Assembly: GCF_900106645.1 (NCBI RefSeq) | Contig: NZ_FNMV01000003.1 | Span: 1 to 64,000, forward strand | Source: Flavobacterium degerlachei | GTDB lineage: Bacteria; Bacteroidota; Bacteroidia; Flavobacteriales; Flavobacteriaceae | Reading direction: 5' to 3' | DNA: 64,000 bases | Shown here: positions 52,848 through 62,614 of the stretch, in pieces | How the letters are laid out: each line of letters starts with the position of its first letter | How positions within the stretch are numbered: position 1 is the stretch's first letter | The notes under the pieces: generated by a model | The model's input: the letters and a program-made list of their open reading frames with translations, nothing else | What the model was told of the DNA's origin: nothing | The model's database searches: none | Position numbers and translations under genes: made by a program

Positions 52848-53705
52848 CTAAAGTACCATTTTTTCAATTGGGCAAATCAAAATTCCTTCGGCTCCAGCCT
52901 CTTTTAATTGATCGATTACATCCCAAAAAGTATCTTTATCGATTACTGAGTGTACACTACTCCAACCTTCTTGTGCTAATGGCAAAACAGTCAAACTACG
53001 CAGTACTGGAAGAATCTTTCCTACTTGCTCAATTTTATCGTTAGGAACGTTCATCAAAATGTATTTTGATTTACGAGCTCTTAAAACCGATTCTATTCTA
53101 AATTTTAAAGTGTCAATTAATTTTTGAACCTCTGGAGTTACTTTTGGAGAAACAGCTAAAACTGCTTCACTTTTATAAATTATCTCTACTTCTTTTAAGT
53201 TGTTTTTAAACAAAGTACTTCCGCTTGAAACAATATCGACAATAGCATCTGCAAGACCAATATTTGGGGCAATTTCAACCGAACCTGAAATTTGGTGAAT
53301 ATCAACATTCACACCAAAAGAATTAAAATACTCGATAACGGTATTAGGATATGAAGTCGCAATACGAAGTCCGTTTAAATCTTGAATTGAATTATATTCG
53401 AATGTTTTGGGGACAGCAACAGAAACCTTACATTTTGAAAACCCAAGTTTTTGAACCACTTCAATTCCTTTTCCTTTTTCTACCAATAAATTATCTCCAA
53501 CAATGGCAATGTCTACCACACCGTCAATCAAATATTGAGGAATATCAGAGTTTCTTAAGTATAATACCTCTAGAGGAAAGTTTGACGCTTCAGCTTTTAA
53601 TTGATCGATTCCGTTGTTAATCGAGATTCCGCAATCTTTTAAGATCTGAATGCTTTCTTCGTTTAAACGTCCTGATTTTTGAATTGCAATTTTTAATGTA
53701 CTCAT
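52848..53705 (-). CDS. hisG: ATP phosphoribosyltransferase, long form
   Basis: The 285-residue protein is the long form, with a C-terminal regulatory ACT-like domain (about 205-285, RKSKYILMNVPNDKIEQ ... ILICPIEKMVL) that normally binds histidine as feedback inhibitor. The catalytic part shows IAIQKSGRLNEES and the PRPP loop DIVSSGSTL. No HisZ partner is needed. First structural gene of the operon, behind a leader peptide and attenuator. Confidence 0.96.
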   Translation of the reverse strand: MSTLKIAIQKSGRLNEESIQILKDCGISINNGIDQLKAEASNFPLEVLYLRNSDIPQYLIDGVVDIAIVGDNLLVEKGKGIEVVQKLGFSKCKVSVAVPKTFEYNSIQDLNGLRIATSYPNTVIEYFNSFGVNVDIHQISGSVEIAPNIGLADAIVDIVSSGSTLFKNNLKEVEIIYKSEAVLAVSPKVTPEVQKLIDTLKFRIESVLRARKSKYILMNVPNDKIEQVGKILPVLRSLTVLPLAQEGWSSVHSVIDKDTFWDVIDQLKEAGAEGILICPIEKMVL

Positions 53706-53760
53706 TTTTTTTGTTTTTAGTTTTCTTGTTAAATATGTCTGAGTACAAAAAATGGCAAAT

Positions 53761-53795
53761 AAAAAACCCGTTTGATGTACTCAAACGGGTTTTTA
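53761..53795 (-). terminator. his operon attenuator
   Basis: A perfect 14-bp stem (53762-53775 with 53781-53794, loop TGTAC) whose outer pairs form the T-run on the minus strand. It lies between the histidine leader peptide and hisG, the classic attenuator position. When histidyl-tRNA is short, ribosomes stalled at the His codons should favour an antiterminator; I could not assign that pairing with confidence. Confidence 0.85.
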
Positions 53796-53820
53796 AATAT
53801 GATGATTTACATGCATATCA

Positions 53821-53880
53821 TTAACACTTCGCTTGAGAGCAAGAATGAAAATGATGATGATGCAATTGTATTGTAAACAT
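53821..53880 (-). CDS. hisL: Histidine operon leader peptide
   Basis: A 19-codon ORF (53880 to 53821, TAA stop) begins MFTIQLHHHHFHSC and has five His codons in six positions. It lies between the his promoter and the terminator-like attenuator before hisG. This is the arrangement of translation-coupled attenuation known for his operons of enteric bacteria. Too short for ordinary gene finders. Confidence 0.9.
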   Translation of the reverse strand: MFTIQLHHHHFHSCSQAKC

Positions 53881-53915
53881 AACTGTGTTTTATTTTAGAA
53901 TTTTAATTCCTGTTG

Positions 53916-53947
53916 CAAATATACATGAAATTTTATTTAGAACACAA
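53916..53947 (-). promoter_or_regulatory. Promoter of the his operon
   Basis: TTG (53947-53945) and TATATTTG (53923-53916) on the minus strand are separated by 21 bases, a good match to the Bacteroidetes promoter. Transcription would begin near 53909, some 30 nt before the leader peptide. Confidence 0.7.
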
Positions 53948-54009
53948 TATTAAATTTAACTTAACAGAGAGTTTTTGTTAAATTATTATTAGTACTTTGA
54001 ATTTTCAAT

Positions 54010-54516
54010 CTATTCTTCTTCCTCTGAATTTTGGCTTTTAACAGCATTAGTGTCATTTATTATTGCATTAGTACTTTCTGCCCTAATCTCGGTATGACGT
54101 ATTTCCCCACCAGAATTCCCTACCCCAACAGCTAAAAATGAAGCAGCAAAGGCAAGTAATAAGGTGCTATATGATAGTATTTTAGCAAATTTATTTTTTT
54201 TGAAAGAGGTATATAATGAAAGTAAGCTAAAAAGTCCCGTAGCATATAAAACTAAAGTCAATTTCTCTGCCAATTCTTCATGCTCATGGATAATTTTTTT
54301 TCCTATGCTGGGCATATCCTCAACCATTTCTTCTGCGCCATCTCCTGTAGCCATACTAGCCAAAGCAAAAATTGCAGCAACAACAAATAAGACATAAGCG
54401 GTATTTTTTACCGAATTGTTCTTTAAAAACATTCCAACTACCAAAATCCCCAATCCCAAAAAAGTCACTATTATTGGAAAGTGATTTACCACAAGGTGTA
54501 AGTGAGCATCATTCAT
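54010..54516 (-). CDS. DUF2231-like four-helix membrane protein
   Basis: The 168-residue protein has four hydrophobic helices, an N-terminal His-rich start (MNDAHLHLVVNHFPI) as in DUF2231-type proteins, and an acidic C-terminal tail (SQNSEEEE). His residues near the membrane edges (H4, H6, H12, HEHEE around residue 80) could bind metal or haem. It is the last gene of the metal-efflux operon, 48 bp after the VIT1 gene. Function unknown. Confidence 0.65.
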   Translation of the reverse strand: MNDAHLHLVVNHFPIIVTFLGLGILVVGMFLKNNSVKNTAYVLFVVAAIFALASMATGDGAEEMVEDMPSIGKKIIHEHEELAEKLTLVLYATGLFSLLSLYTSFKKNKFAKILSYSTLLLAFAASFLAVGVGNSGGEIRHTEIRAESTNAIINDTNAVKSQNSEEEE

Positions 54517-54564
54517 AATTATATAATTTAATTGGTATATTAGTATTCAACAAACTTAATCAAT

Positions 54565-55683
54565 TTATCCTGCTAATGAAACTCCTATTAACGATCCAAT
54601 ACCGTAGGTTACGGCGGCGGCGGCCAAACCGAAAAATACTTGTCTAAAGCCAGAGAACAAAATGCTCTTTCCGGTGAGCAAAGTAATGGCGGCACCAATA
54701 CCAAAAAGTCCGATAACACTGCTTCCTACGCTCAATAAAATGGCATTTTTTCCGTCCAAAAACATAAAGGGATAAAGAGGAATAATGGCACCTATTGAAA
54801 AAAGCACAAAAGAAGCAATTGCCGCTTCCCATGCCGAACCACCTAATTCTTCTTTGTCGATTCCCAATTCTTCTTTTATAATGGCGTCTATAGCTGTTTC
54901 ATGGCTTTCGAATGCTTTCTCCGCCAATTTCGTAGCCTCTTCGATACTCATTCCTTTTGCCTGATATAATAAAACTAACTCTTTTTTTTCCTCTTCCGGA
55001 GAAGCTTGCAGTTCTTCCGTTTCCAGATCGATTTGGCGTTGATTCAATTCCCTTGAACTTTGTACCGATAGCCATTCGCCCAAAGCCATCGAAATAGCTC
55101 CAGCCATTAATCCTGCAATTCCCGTCAGTAATATGGTATTGTTTGAGACTGCCGCTCCCGCAACACCCATTACCAAACTCATATTAGAAACCAAGCCATC
55201 ATTCGATCCTAAAACAGCGGCCCGTAAAGCATTCCCGCCAACGGATTTATGTCGGCTTTCAAATTTCGATAAAAAGCCTCCTGAAACATTAAAAGCTGCG
55301 TTATCATTAACCGCTTCAATTATTTTTAGATGATTGTGCTCAAAACCGGTTGGTTTTCCTCCGCTTTCTATTTTGTTTTTTATAGCATTTACTGCAAATT
55401 GTTTTTCGATATTCGACAAACTACTAATTATGGAACCATAGCCAAAAATCTTTCCCAATTTTAACTGAATCTTAGCTCTTGAAGATGGTGAAGGTATTTT
55501 GTAATTAGGCTCCGCACTTATCACTTTATCAAGCATATGCTTGGCATGCCCCTTTTCAATTTCACCCAGACTTTGCAATACACGGACTAAATTATCATCA
55601 GTTTGTATGGCAGCAATACTTTCATACAAAAAAGCAGTATCTACTTCTGTTTGGAGCTGCCCTTTTAGTTTGTTTAAGTCCAT
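54565..55683 (-). CDS. Ferritin-like/VIT1 (CCC1) metal transporter
   Basis: The 372-residue protein has an N-terminal rubrerythrin-like helical domain (about 1-135, with YESIA and EIEKGHAKHM as possible diiron ligands). The C-terminal VIT1/CCC1 membrane domain has RAAVLGSNDGLVSN, MAGAISMALGEWLSVQSS and the acidic loop EEELQASPEEEKKE. This is the fusion seen in MbfA-type Fe2+/Mn2+ exporters. It starts 10 bp after the RND adaptor gene, so it is in the same operon. Confidence 0.85.
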   Translation of the reverse strand: MDLNKLKGQLQTEVDTAFLYESIAAIQTDDNLVRVLQSLGEIEKGHAKHMLDKVISAEPNYKIPSPSSRAKIQLKLGKIFGYGSIISSLSNIEKQFAVNAIKNKIESGGKPTGFEHNHLKIIEAVNDNAAFNVSGGFLSKFESRHKSVGGNALRAAVLGSNDGLVSNMSLVMGVAGAAVSNNTILLTGIAGLMAGAISMALGEWLSVQSSRELNQRQIDLETEELQASPEEEKKELVLLYQAKGMSIEEATKLAEKAFESHETAIDAIIKEELGIDKEELGGSAWEAAIASFVLFSIGAIIPLYPFMFLDGKNAILLSVGSSVIGLFGIGAAITLLTGKSILFSGFRQVFFGLAAAAVTYGIGSLIGVSLAG

Positions 55684-55692
55684 ATATTTTTT

Positions 55693-56811
55693 TTAATTAA
55701 CTAAGTCAAAAACACCCTTTACCAATATTTTTGATGAAGAATTAACTTGAGTTCCTGAAAGAATTTCAACAAATTTTTCTGATCGTTCACCCACTTCAAC
55801 TGGCACTTTTTTAAAGAAATAACTGTTGTTTTTATTTTCTTTCAATAAAAGTACGAAGTTTCTGTTGTTTTCGGTTATCAATGCTTCTGTAGGAATTGCC
55901 ATTCCCTTTTTAGAATCCACCACAATGGCCGCTTCAACAAACATTCCTGTAATTAGTTTTTGCTTTATATTGTCGTCTAAATGACCATGAACATTGATTG
56001 TCCGGTCATTTCCTTCAATAGATTTACCTACTAAATGCACTTTTGCATGAAATACGTCTTTAGTAGCTTCAGGAACTGTAAAATTAATATCTTGTTCCTC
56101 TTTGACCTTTAAAATGTCTTTTTCAAAAACATTTAATTCTAAGTGCAAGTGATCTGTTTGAATAATTTCAAGCATTACATCTGAAGGAGCGACATACATC
56201 CCCACATTTGCATTCATTACTACAATATCACCTGATATAGGGGAGAAAATTGTAATTACTGACGTTAATTTTCCCTGCGCTACATTAGAAGGATTGATAT
56301 TCAATAATTTTAATTTTGCCCTAAGGCTTTGATACATTGCCTTGGCTCTTCGATACTCACTTTCGGCTTTCAGATAGTTTTTCTGAGAGGTGATTTTTTC
56401 GTCAAATAATGTTTTCTGGCGTTCGTATTCTGATTGCAGATATTTAATTTGCTCAGCCACCTCGAGATAGTCTCTTTGAATATCTAAAAACTCTGTGTTT
56501 TCCAAAGTTAGTAAAGCTTGTCCTTTTGTTACCTTGTCACCAACCAATAGTCTTGTCGATTTGACATTTCCACCAACAAAAGTGGTTACTTGGGCTCTGT
56601 TTTGTGGTGGCACATCAATTTTACCTGCAGTTTTTACTGTTACCTCAAAATCTTGTTCAGTTGGACTTGCGATTTCCATTGCTGTTGACTTAAATTGATC
56701 AGAGGTGACTGTAATTAAATTATCATCTTTAATTGGAGTTTCTTCTGTTTTAGTCTCCTTACATGAGAATAAAACAAGTGACAAGGCTAGTAAATATATA
56801 GATTTATTCAT
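55693..56811 (-). CDS. RND efflux periplasmic adaptor, lipoprotein
   Basis: I choose the ATG at 56811 (MNKSIYLLALSLVLFSCKE), which gives a lipoprotein signal with Cys at about 17; an upstream ATG would overlap the RND gene. The 372-residue product has the membrane-fusion architecture: lipoyl halves (VGDKVTKGQALLTLEN; IFSPISGDIVVMNANVGMYV) around a coiled coil (DYLEVAEQIKYLQSEYERQKTLF), then beta-barrel domains. CusB/CzcB-like. It starts 10 bp after the RND pump stop. Confidence 0.9.
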   Translation of the reverse strand: MNKSIYLLALSLVLFSCKETKTEETPIKDDNLITVTSDQFKSTAMEIASPTEQDFEVTVKTAGKIDVPPQNRAQVTTFVGGNVKSTRLLVGDKVTKGQALLTLENTEFLDIQRDYLEVAEQIKYLQSEYERQKTLFDEKITSQKNYLKAESEYRRAKAMYQSLRAKLKLLNINPSNVAQGKLTSVITIFSPISGDIVVMNANVGMYVAPSDVMLEIIQTDHLHLELNVFEKDILKVKEEQDINFTVPEATKDVFHAKVHLVGKSIEGNDRTINVHGHLDDNIKQKLITGMFVEAAIVVDSKKGMAIPTEALITENNRNFVLLLKENKNNSYFFKKVPVEVGERSEKFVEILSGTQVNSSSKILVKGVFDLVN

Positions 56812-56821
56812 TTTATGCTTT

Positions 56822-59800
56822 TTAGAAATTAAGGTATTGTGAATCCAGTTGGGTTTTATTGAATTGAAGAACATTGTCTAAATATTCTACTTGAATGGCA
56901 GTGGCATTTTCTAAACTTTGAATGTACTGAAAGAAGTCAATTTCTCCATGTTTGTAACTCAAATTTCCCACCTTTATAATTTCATCTGACAACTTTTTTC
57001 CGTATTGATTATAGTAATTTATTGCTTCCTGATACTTTGCTAACTCGTTCTTTTTTTGGTTAACAAACTGTTCTCTTTTTTGTTCTTCATTAGCTTTTTG
57101 TTGTTCCCAACTTTGCAATTCGAGTTGTGCCACTTTTGATTTTGAAACATTTCCCGAGAATAAAATTGGAACCCCAATTCCAATCTGAAAACCATTTAAT
57201 GATTGTGACAAACCTTTATTTGATCCTCTAAAATATTCCAGATGAAAATCAGGTAACCAATGTTGTTTTTCAAGTTTAATTTGGCTCTTATAATTATTCG
57301 TAACACTCTCTAAATATTTGTTATGAATACTTTTACTTAATTCTTCAGTTGAATTAAGTAGTGGACTGATTGAATTGTTTTTTACAACTATTTCTTCATC
57401 AGTTTGAATCAAGGAATACAACAAATCATACTGTGCTTTTTTATCATTTTCAATTTGAGAAAGACTTGTTTTTATTTGTCGAAATTTGGCCTGAGCAGTA
57501 ATTTTTTCGAGATAATTGGTTTCGCCTAATTCAAAACGTCTGTCGCTAGCTTTTGAAAAATTTTGATACAAACTATCCAAATAGAGATATAACTTTTCCC
57601 GATTTTGCAAATACACAATGTGATAATATACTTTGGAAATCTCTACTGAAAGTTTGTTCTTTTGAATTTCAAAATTGGCTTTCCCCTTTTCATATTCCGC
57701 TTCATTTACTCTTTTTTGTGCACCATACACCGTGGGGAAAGAAAAGCGTTGTTGCGCCCCAAAGATCTTCAGAGGTTCATTATTCGAAGCCAAGTTATTT
57801 TGATCATAATTATAATAAATAGTCGTTTTTTCAAAGGTATACGCACTTTTTATATTAGCCTGGTATTTATCGACCTGCAATTGATAACTCTTTAAGCCTT
57901 TATTATTAGTGATCCCTTTTCCAATTAAACTATCCAATTCGGGATTTGAATTTTGTGAAAAAGCAAACGAAGTACTTAACAACAATAGAAGTAGATATGT
58001 ACTGCTATGATGCTTTTTAAATTTTGGTTTTTTAAACTCTTTTTCATCAAAAACCTTAAATAAAATAGGCAAAACAACCATAGTCAAAATTGTCGCTGTA
58101 AATAACCCTCCAATAACTACAGTTGCGAGAGGTCGTTGTACTTCTGCACCTGCAGACGATGATATTGCCATAGGTAAAAATCCTAAAGCTGCGGCAGCAG
58201 CCGTTAATAATACCGGACGTAATCTGTCTGTGGTTCCTTTTAAAATAAGTTCGTCGATATCTTTCATTCCCTGATGTTTTAGTTCTTTAAAATGTTCGAT
58301 TAATACGATTCCATTTAAAACTGCAATACCAAACAGCGCTATAAATCCTACTCCTGCTGAAATACTAAACGGCAGACCTCGCATCCATAAAAATAATACT
58401 CCACCCACTGCTGAAAGCGGAATTGCTGAATATACCATTAGCGCTTCTTTGATTGAACCAAAGGCAAAATATAGTAGTATAAAAATCAAAAACAAGGCAA
58501 TTGGTACTGCAATCATTAATCTGGCTTTGGCACTTTGTAAATTCTCAAACTGCCCTCCATATTCAACATAGTATCCTGTTGGCAATTTAATTTGTGTATC
58601 AACAATTTTCTGAATATCTGTTACTACACTTTGCAAATCCCTGTTTCTCACATTGATTCCCACTACAACTCTTCTATTAGTATTATCTCTGGATATTTTG
58701 GCAGGCCCTTCAGTATATTCAATATTTGCTAATTCTTGTAACGGAATTTGTTCTCCTGCTGGAGTTGATACATATAAGTTTTTCAGATCATTTATATCAT
58801 TACGTTTAGTTTGATCCAGCCTAATAACCATGTCAAAACGTTTTTCTCCCTCAAAGACATTACCTACTGTTTTTCCTGCAAACCCAAGAGCAATAATGTC
58901 ATTTAGATCCGAAATATTCAAGCCATATCGGGCAATTTTAGATCGGTCATAGCGTACCGTCATTTGTGGTAATCCTTCTGTCTTTTCAATAATGACATCT
59001 GAGGCACCTTCTACTTTTTCTATTGCTTTTTTAATTTCATTGGCTTTTGTGGCCAAAATGCTTAAGTCTTCACCAAATACTTTTACCGCTACATCTGATC
59101 TCGTACCTGAAATTAATTCGTTGAAACGCATTTCTATAGGTTGGGTAAATTCAATTTCCATGTTTGGAATTTGTTTTTCAATAGCTGCTTTTATTTTATC
59201 AGCTAATTCGTCTTTACTGGATGCCGAAACCCATTCTGATTTTGGCTTTAGCTTCACGATTACATCACTTTCCTCCATACTCATTGGGTCTGTTGGTACC
59301 TCGGCGGCTCCTATCCTACTTACCACCTGCTCCACTTCAGGGAAATTTTCAAGAATTATCTTTTCGATTTTAGTTGTGGTGGCAATTGTTTTTGTCAATG
59401 AAGTTCCTGTTTTTAGGACAGGCTGAATCACGAAATCTCCTTCATCAAGAGTAGGAATGAACTCCCCTCCCATTGTAGTAAATAAAACTGCAGCCATTAG
59501 TAGCAAACCTACTGCACCATACATTACTTTCTTAGTATTACTCAAAGCCCAACTGATAACAGGCAGATACCAAGAATTTAGTTTACGTATTAATTTACTG
59601 GATATCGATTTTGGATTTTCTACCGTTGGCTTTAGAAATAAAGATGAAACAACTGGTACATAGGTAAAACAGAAGATCATGGCTCCAACTAGGGCAAAAC
59701 TAAAGGTCATTGCCATAGGTTTAAACATTTTGCCTTCAATCCCAGAAAGAGAAAGAATTGGAATAAAAACGATTAGAATAATCAGCTGTCCAAAAATAGC

Positions 59801-61156
59801 CGAATTCATCATTTTAGAGGCACTTTTATAGGTGATTTGATCAATTTCAAGTTGACGGTCTTCTTTCGAAAGCGGACCTAATTGCGCTGATTTACTGGCT
59901 ATTTGAAAAGCAATAAACTCTACTATAATCACCGCTCCGTCAATTATAATTCCGAAGTCAATGGCACCCAAACTCATCAGATTCGCATCAATGCCAAAAA
60001 TATTCATTAACGAAATTGCAAACAGTAAACACAACGGAATAACTGAAGCTACAACTAAGCCGGAACGCCAATTTCCTAACAATAAAACCACAACAAAAAT
60101 CACAATAAGGCAACCTAAAATAAGATTTTCGGCAACCGTGAAAGTTGTTTTGCCTACTAATTCGCTTCGTTCCAAAAAGCCGTTAATATAAACCCCTTCA
60201 GGCAGTGATTTTTGAATAACAGCAATTCTATCTTTTACGTCATTGATAACCTGTTTTGAATTGGCTCCTTTAAGCATCATTACTTGCCCAAGAACTTTCT
60301 CACCTTCACCATTTCCGGTAATTGCTCCAAAACGATTGGCAGCACCAAAACGTACTTCAGCTACATTTTTTACATAAATAGGCATTCCATTGACGGTTTT
60401 CACGACAATATTTTCAATGTCCTGAAGTGATTTTACTTTTCCTTCAGCACGAATAAAATAACTTTGGTTAACTTTTTCAATATAAGCACCGCCTGCAATG
60501 CTGTTGTTTTTCTCCAGAGCAGTAAAAACATCTGTAGTACTGATGTTCATTGCTTTTAAGTTCGACGGATTGATAGCGATTTCATATTGCTTCAAATAGC
60601 CTCCCCAAGTATTAATCTCAACAACTCCTTTTATTCCTGAAAGTTGGCGTTTTACTACCCAATCCTGAATTGTTCTTAAATCAGTAACTGAATATTGATC
60701 TCTAAATTCCGGTTTTACTTCTAAAGTATATTGATATATTTCTCCAAGGCCGGTAGTAATTGGACCCATTTCTGGAGTTCCAAAACCAGGAGGGATTTTC
60801 TCTGAAGCAGATTTTATTTTTTCTGCAATTAATTGTCTTGGCAAATAAGTACCTAAATCATCATCAAAAACGATGGTTACCACTGACAATCCGAATTTTG
60901 AAATAGAACGGATTTCCTGAACTCCAGGCAAGTTGGCCATTTCAATTTCTACTGGATAAGTAATGTATTGCTCGATGTCTTGGGTAGAAAGGTTTCGAGA
61001 AGTGGTTATTACCTGTACCTGATTATTAGTCACATCAGGAACAGCACCAATTGATATTTGAAATATGGAATAGACACCAAATCCAAAAATCCCTAGGGTA
61101 AATAGTAAAACAATGAGTTTGTTTTTGAGACTAAAAGCAATTATTTTTTCGAGCAT
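56822..61156 (-). CDS. CusA/CzcA heavy-metal RND pump fused to a TolC-type outer-membrane factor
   Basis: A 1444-residue protein. Residues about 1-1035 form a complete heavy-metal RND permease (N-terminal helix, GAVPDVTNNQVQV, GAIDFGIIIDGAVIIVE in helix 4 with the proton-relay Asp, large periplasmic domains, GVGFIALFGIAVLNGIVLIEHF). A signal-peptide-like stretch follows (STYLLLLLLSTSFAFSQ, about residue 1050), then a 385-residue outer-membrane efflux protein of the CzcC type with long coiled coils. Normally these are separate genes. The copy is uninterrupted, so the fusion is real in this sequence; cleavage at the internal signal is inferred. Confidence 0.9.
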   Translation of the reverse strand: MLEKIIAFSLKNKLIVLLFTLGIFGFGVYSIFQISIGAVPDVTNNQVQVITTSRNLSTQDIEQYITYPVEIEMANLPGVQEIRSISKFGLSVVTIVFDDDLGTYLPRQLIAEKIKSASEKIPPGFGTPEMGPITTGLGEIYQYTLEVKPEFRDQYSVTDLRTIQDWVVKRQLSGIKGVVEINTWGGYLKQYEIAINPSNLKAMNISTTDVFTALEKNNSIAGGAYIEKVNQSYFIRAEGKVKSLQDIENIVVKTVNGMPIYVKNVAEVRFGAANRFGAITGNGEGEKVLGQVMMLKGANSKQVINDVKDRIAVIQKSLPEGVYINGFLERSELVGKTTFTVAENLILGCLIVIFVVVLLLGNWRSGLVVASVIPLCLLFAISLMNIFGIDANLMSLGAIDFGIIIDGAVIIVEFIAFQIASKSAQLGPLSKEDRQLEIDQITYKSASKMMNSAIFGQLIILIVFIPILSLSGIEGKMFKPMAMTFSFALVGAMIFCFTYVPVVSSLFLKPTVENPKSISSKLIRKLNSWYLPVISWALSNTKKVMYGAVGLLLMAAVLFTTMGGEFIPTLDEGDFVIQPVLKTGTSLTKTIATTTKIEKIILENFPEVEQVVSRIGAAEVPTDPMSMEESDVIVKLKPKSEWVSASSKDELADKIKAAIEKQIPNMEIEFTQPIEMRFNELISGTRSDVAVKVFGEDLSILATKANEIKKAIEKVEGASDVIIEKTEGLPQMTVRYDRSKIARYGLNISDLNDIIALGFAGKTVGNVFEGEKRFDMVIRLDQTKRNDINDLKNLYVSTPAGEQIPLQELANIEYTEGPAKISRDNTNRRVVVGINVRNRDLQSVVTDIQKIVDTQIKLPTGYYVEYGGQFENLQSAKARLMIAVPIALFLIFILLYFAFGSIKEALMVYSAIPLSAVGGVLFLWMRGLPFSISAGVGFIALFGIAVLNGIVLIEHFKELKHQGMKDIDELILKGTTDRLRPVLLTAAAAALGFLPMAISSSAGAEVQRPLATVVIGGLFTATILTMVVLPILFKVFDEKEFKKPKFKKHHSSTYLLLLLLSTSFAFSQNSNPELDSLIGKGITNNKGLKSYQLQVDKYQANIKSAYTFEKTTIYYNYDQNNLASNNEPLKIFGAQQRFSFPTVYGAQKRVNEAEYEKGKANFEIQKNKLSVEISKVYYHIVYLQNREKLYLYLDSLYQNFSKASDRRFELGETNYLEKITAQAKFRQIKTSLSQIENDKKAQYDLLYSLIQTDEEIVVKNNSISPLLNSTEELSKSIHNKYLESVTNNYKSQIKLEKQHWLPDFHLEYFRGSNKGLSQSLNGFQIGIGVPILFSGNVSKSKVAQLELQSWEQQKANEEQKREQFVNQKKNELAKYQEAINYYNQYGKKLSDEIIKVGNLSYKHGEIDFFQYIQSLENATAIQVEYLDNVLQFNKTQLDSQYLNF

Positions 61157-61176
61157 TTTAACTTTATTTTATCTTT

Positions 61177-61184
61177 CAAAAATA
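61177..61184 (-). promoter_or_regulatory. Candidate -7 element TATTTTTG of the RND gene
   Basis: TATTTTTG on the minus strand matches TAnnTTTG and lies 20 bp before the RND start, in the 57-bp gap after the histidine kinase gene. No TTG is at the proper distance. CTTAAG occurs twice just upstream, around the kinase stop, and could be a regulator site. Confidence 0.4.
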
Positions 61185-61213
61185 CAGTGAAAATAAAAAA
61201 GTTGTCTTAAGAA

Positions 61214-62608
61214 CTACTTAAGGTCTTCTTCATGCAAGCTTAAAATAACTGAAGTCCCCACATTCTTTTGGCTGGAAATATCAATATCAATTGCAAGCAA
61301 TGCACATAACTTTTTAACGATTGACAACCCTAAACCAGTTCCCTTAATTTCTGGATGTTCAGTAGCATCAGATCTAAAAAAAGAATTAAAAACTTTCCCA
61401 ACATCTTTTGAATCAATTCCAATACCAGAATCGACTATACTGCACTCTATCGTATTAATACCTTTTGAAATAGTAATAGCTAATTTAGTGTTTTTATTTG
61501 AGTACTTTAAAGCATTAGAAATCAAATTGTTAATTATTATTGAGAATAAATAATAATCAGTCTTTATATAAAATTCTTCAGAGAAATTAGTAACAATTTC
61601 TATCTCTTTAGCTTGGATTTTGCCTGAATGTCTTGAAAGAGTATCTAGAACTACAGCATTCAAATATAAGCGCTCCATTTTTAGACTCTGTTTTTGGTTT
61701 TCAAAACGTGCCAATAATAATAACTGATCTACTAAATAGTTCAAACGGTCGACTTCTGAAACACAAAAATTAATTCTATCTTCGTATTCTTCAGGAGTTC
61801 TGGGCTTTCTTACCAATACTTCGAGTGTTCCTTTAATCACTGTCAAAGGAGTTCTTAATTCGTGTGAAGCATCTGATGTGAATTGTTTTTCCCTTTCAAC
61901 GGCAGTTTCTATTCTATCTAAAAGATTATTTATGGTTTTTGATAAAACATGTAATTCATCTTTTTTTTGCGGTAACGGAATCCTAGATATAAGATTATCT
62001 TTGGTAATAATATTAGATGTTTCTATGATTGCACTAATTGGTTTTATACTTCTTCCTGCAATAAATCTAGCAATAAGAAAAAGGATAATTAAGATTAATG
62101 GGTAAGCTATAACTAGTATTTCTGAAAGATTTTGAAGCACAATTGATGCTCCTTCAAGTGACATGGCGATTAATAAATAGCCCACTTTTTTATCATGTGA
62201 AATGATGGGAACTTGAATTTGACGAATTTTACTCCCTAATAACTTGGTGTCAAATAACTCGCTATCTTCAACTTGGTCATTAAGCAATAGGGTTTGCTTT
62301 TTTAGATTGGGAGATTTCTCTATTAATTTTCCGTTTTGATCTAAAAATTGAATAAAAACTGGATTTACATCAACAGTGTTGTGCTCTCTTTCTTTCCATT
62401 CATCTTCGTGTGTCAAATGAAAGGAATCACTCGAAATGTCAATTTCTTGCAAATGATGTCTTACTTCAATGGAAATATCGCTGTTTATATGGCTATAAAC
62501 ACTTAATCGAACAATGGAATAAATCACAGCAAATACTACAAAAATCAACAAAGCTGTTGTAATGATGTAATTAAAAGCGATCCTGTTTTTAAACGAAAAT
62601 TGTTGCAT
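61214..62608 (-). CDS. Sensor histidine kinase (CusS-like)
   Basis: The 464-residue protein has two membrane helices (about 12-32 and 165-190) around a periplasmic sensor domain. HAMP (IKPISAIIETSN...), the H-box TSDASHELRTPLTVIKG with the phospho-accepting His, and the ATPase domain (NALKYSNKN; VDSGIGI; GTGLGLSIVKKL) follow. It is 6 bp after its response regulator gene. Position directly before the metal pump suggests metal sensing, as for CusS. Confidence 0.9.
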   Translation of the reverse strand: MQQFSFKNRIAFNYIITTALLIFVVFAVIYSIVRLSVYSHINSDISIEVRHHLQEIDISSDSFHLTHEDEWKEREHNTVDVNPVFIQFLDQNGKLIEKSPNLKKQTLLLNDQVEDSELFDTKLLGSKIRQIQVPIISHDKKVGYLLIAMSLEGASIVLQNLSEILVIAYPLILIILFLIARFIAGRSIKPISAIIETSNIITKDNLISRIPLPQKKDELHVLSKTINNLLDRIETAVEREKQFTSDASHELRTPLTVIKGTLEVLVRKPRTPEEYEDRINFCVSEVDRLNYLVDQLLLLARFENQKQSLKMERLYLNAVVLDTLSRHSGKIQAKEIEIVTNFSEEFYIKTDYYLFSIIINNLISNALKYSNKNTKLAITISKGINTIECSIVDSGIGIDSKDVGKVFNSFFRSDATEHPEIKGTGLGLSIVKKLCALLAIDIDISSQKNVGTSVILSLHEEDLK

Positions 62609-62614
62609 TATTGA

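Noticed and set aside
58992..59426. 144-residue plus-strand ORF opposite the RND pump gene
   Set aside because: It is antisense to a clearly coding, conserved RND region and has no recognisable features.
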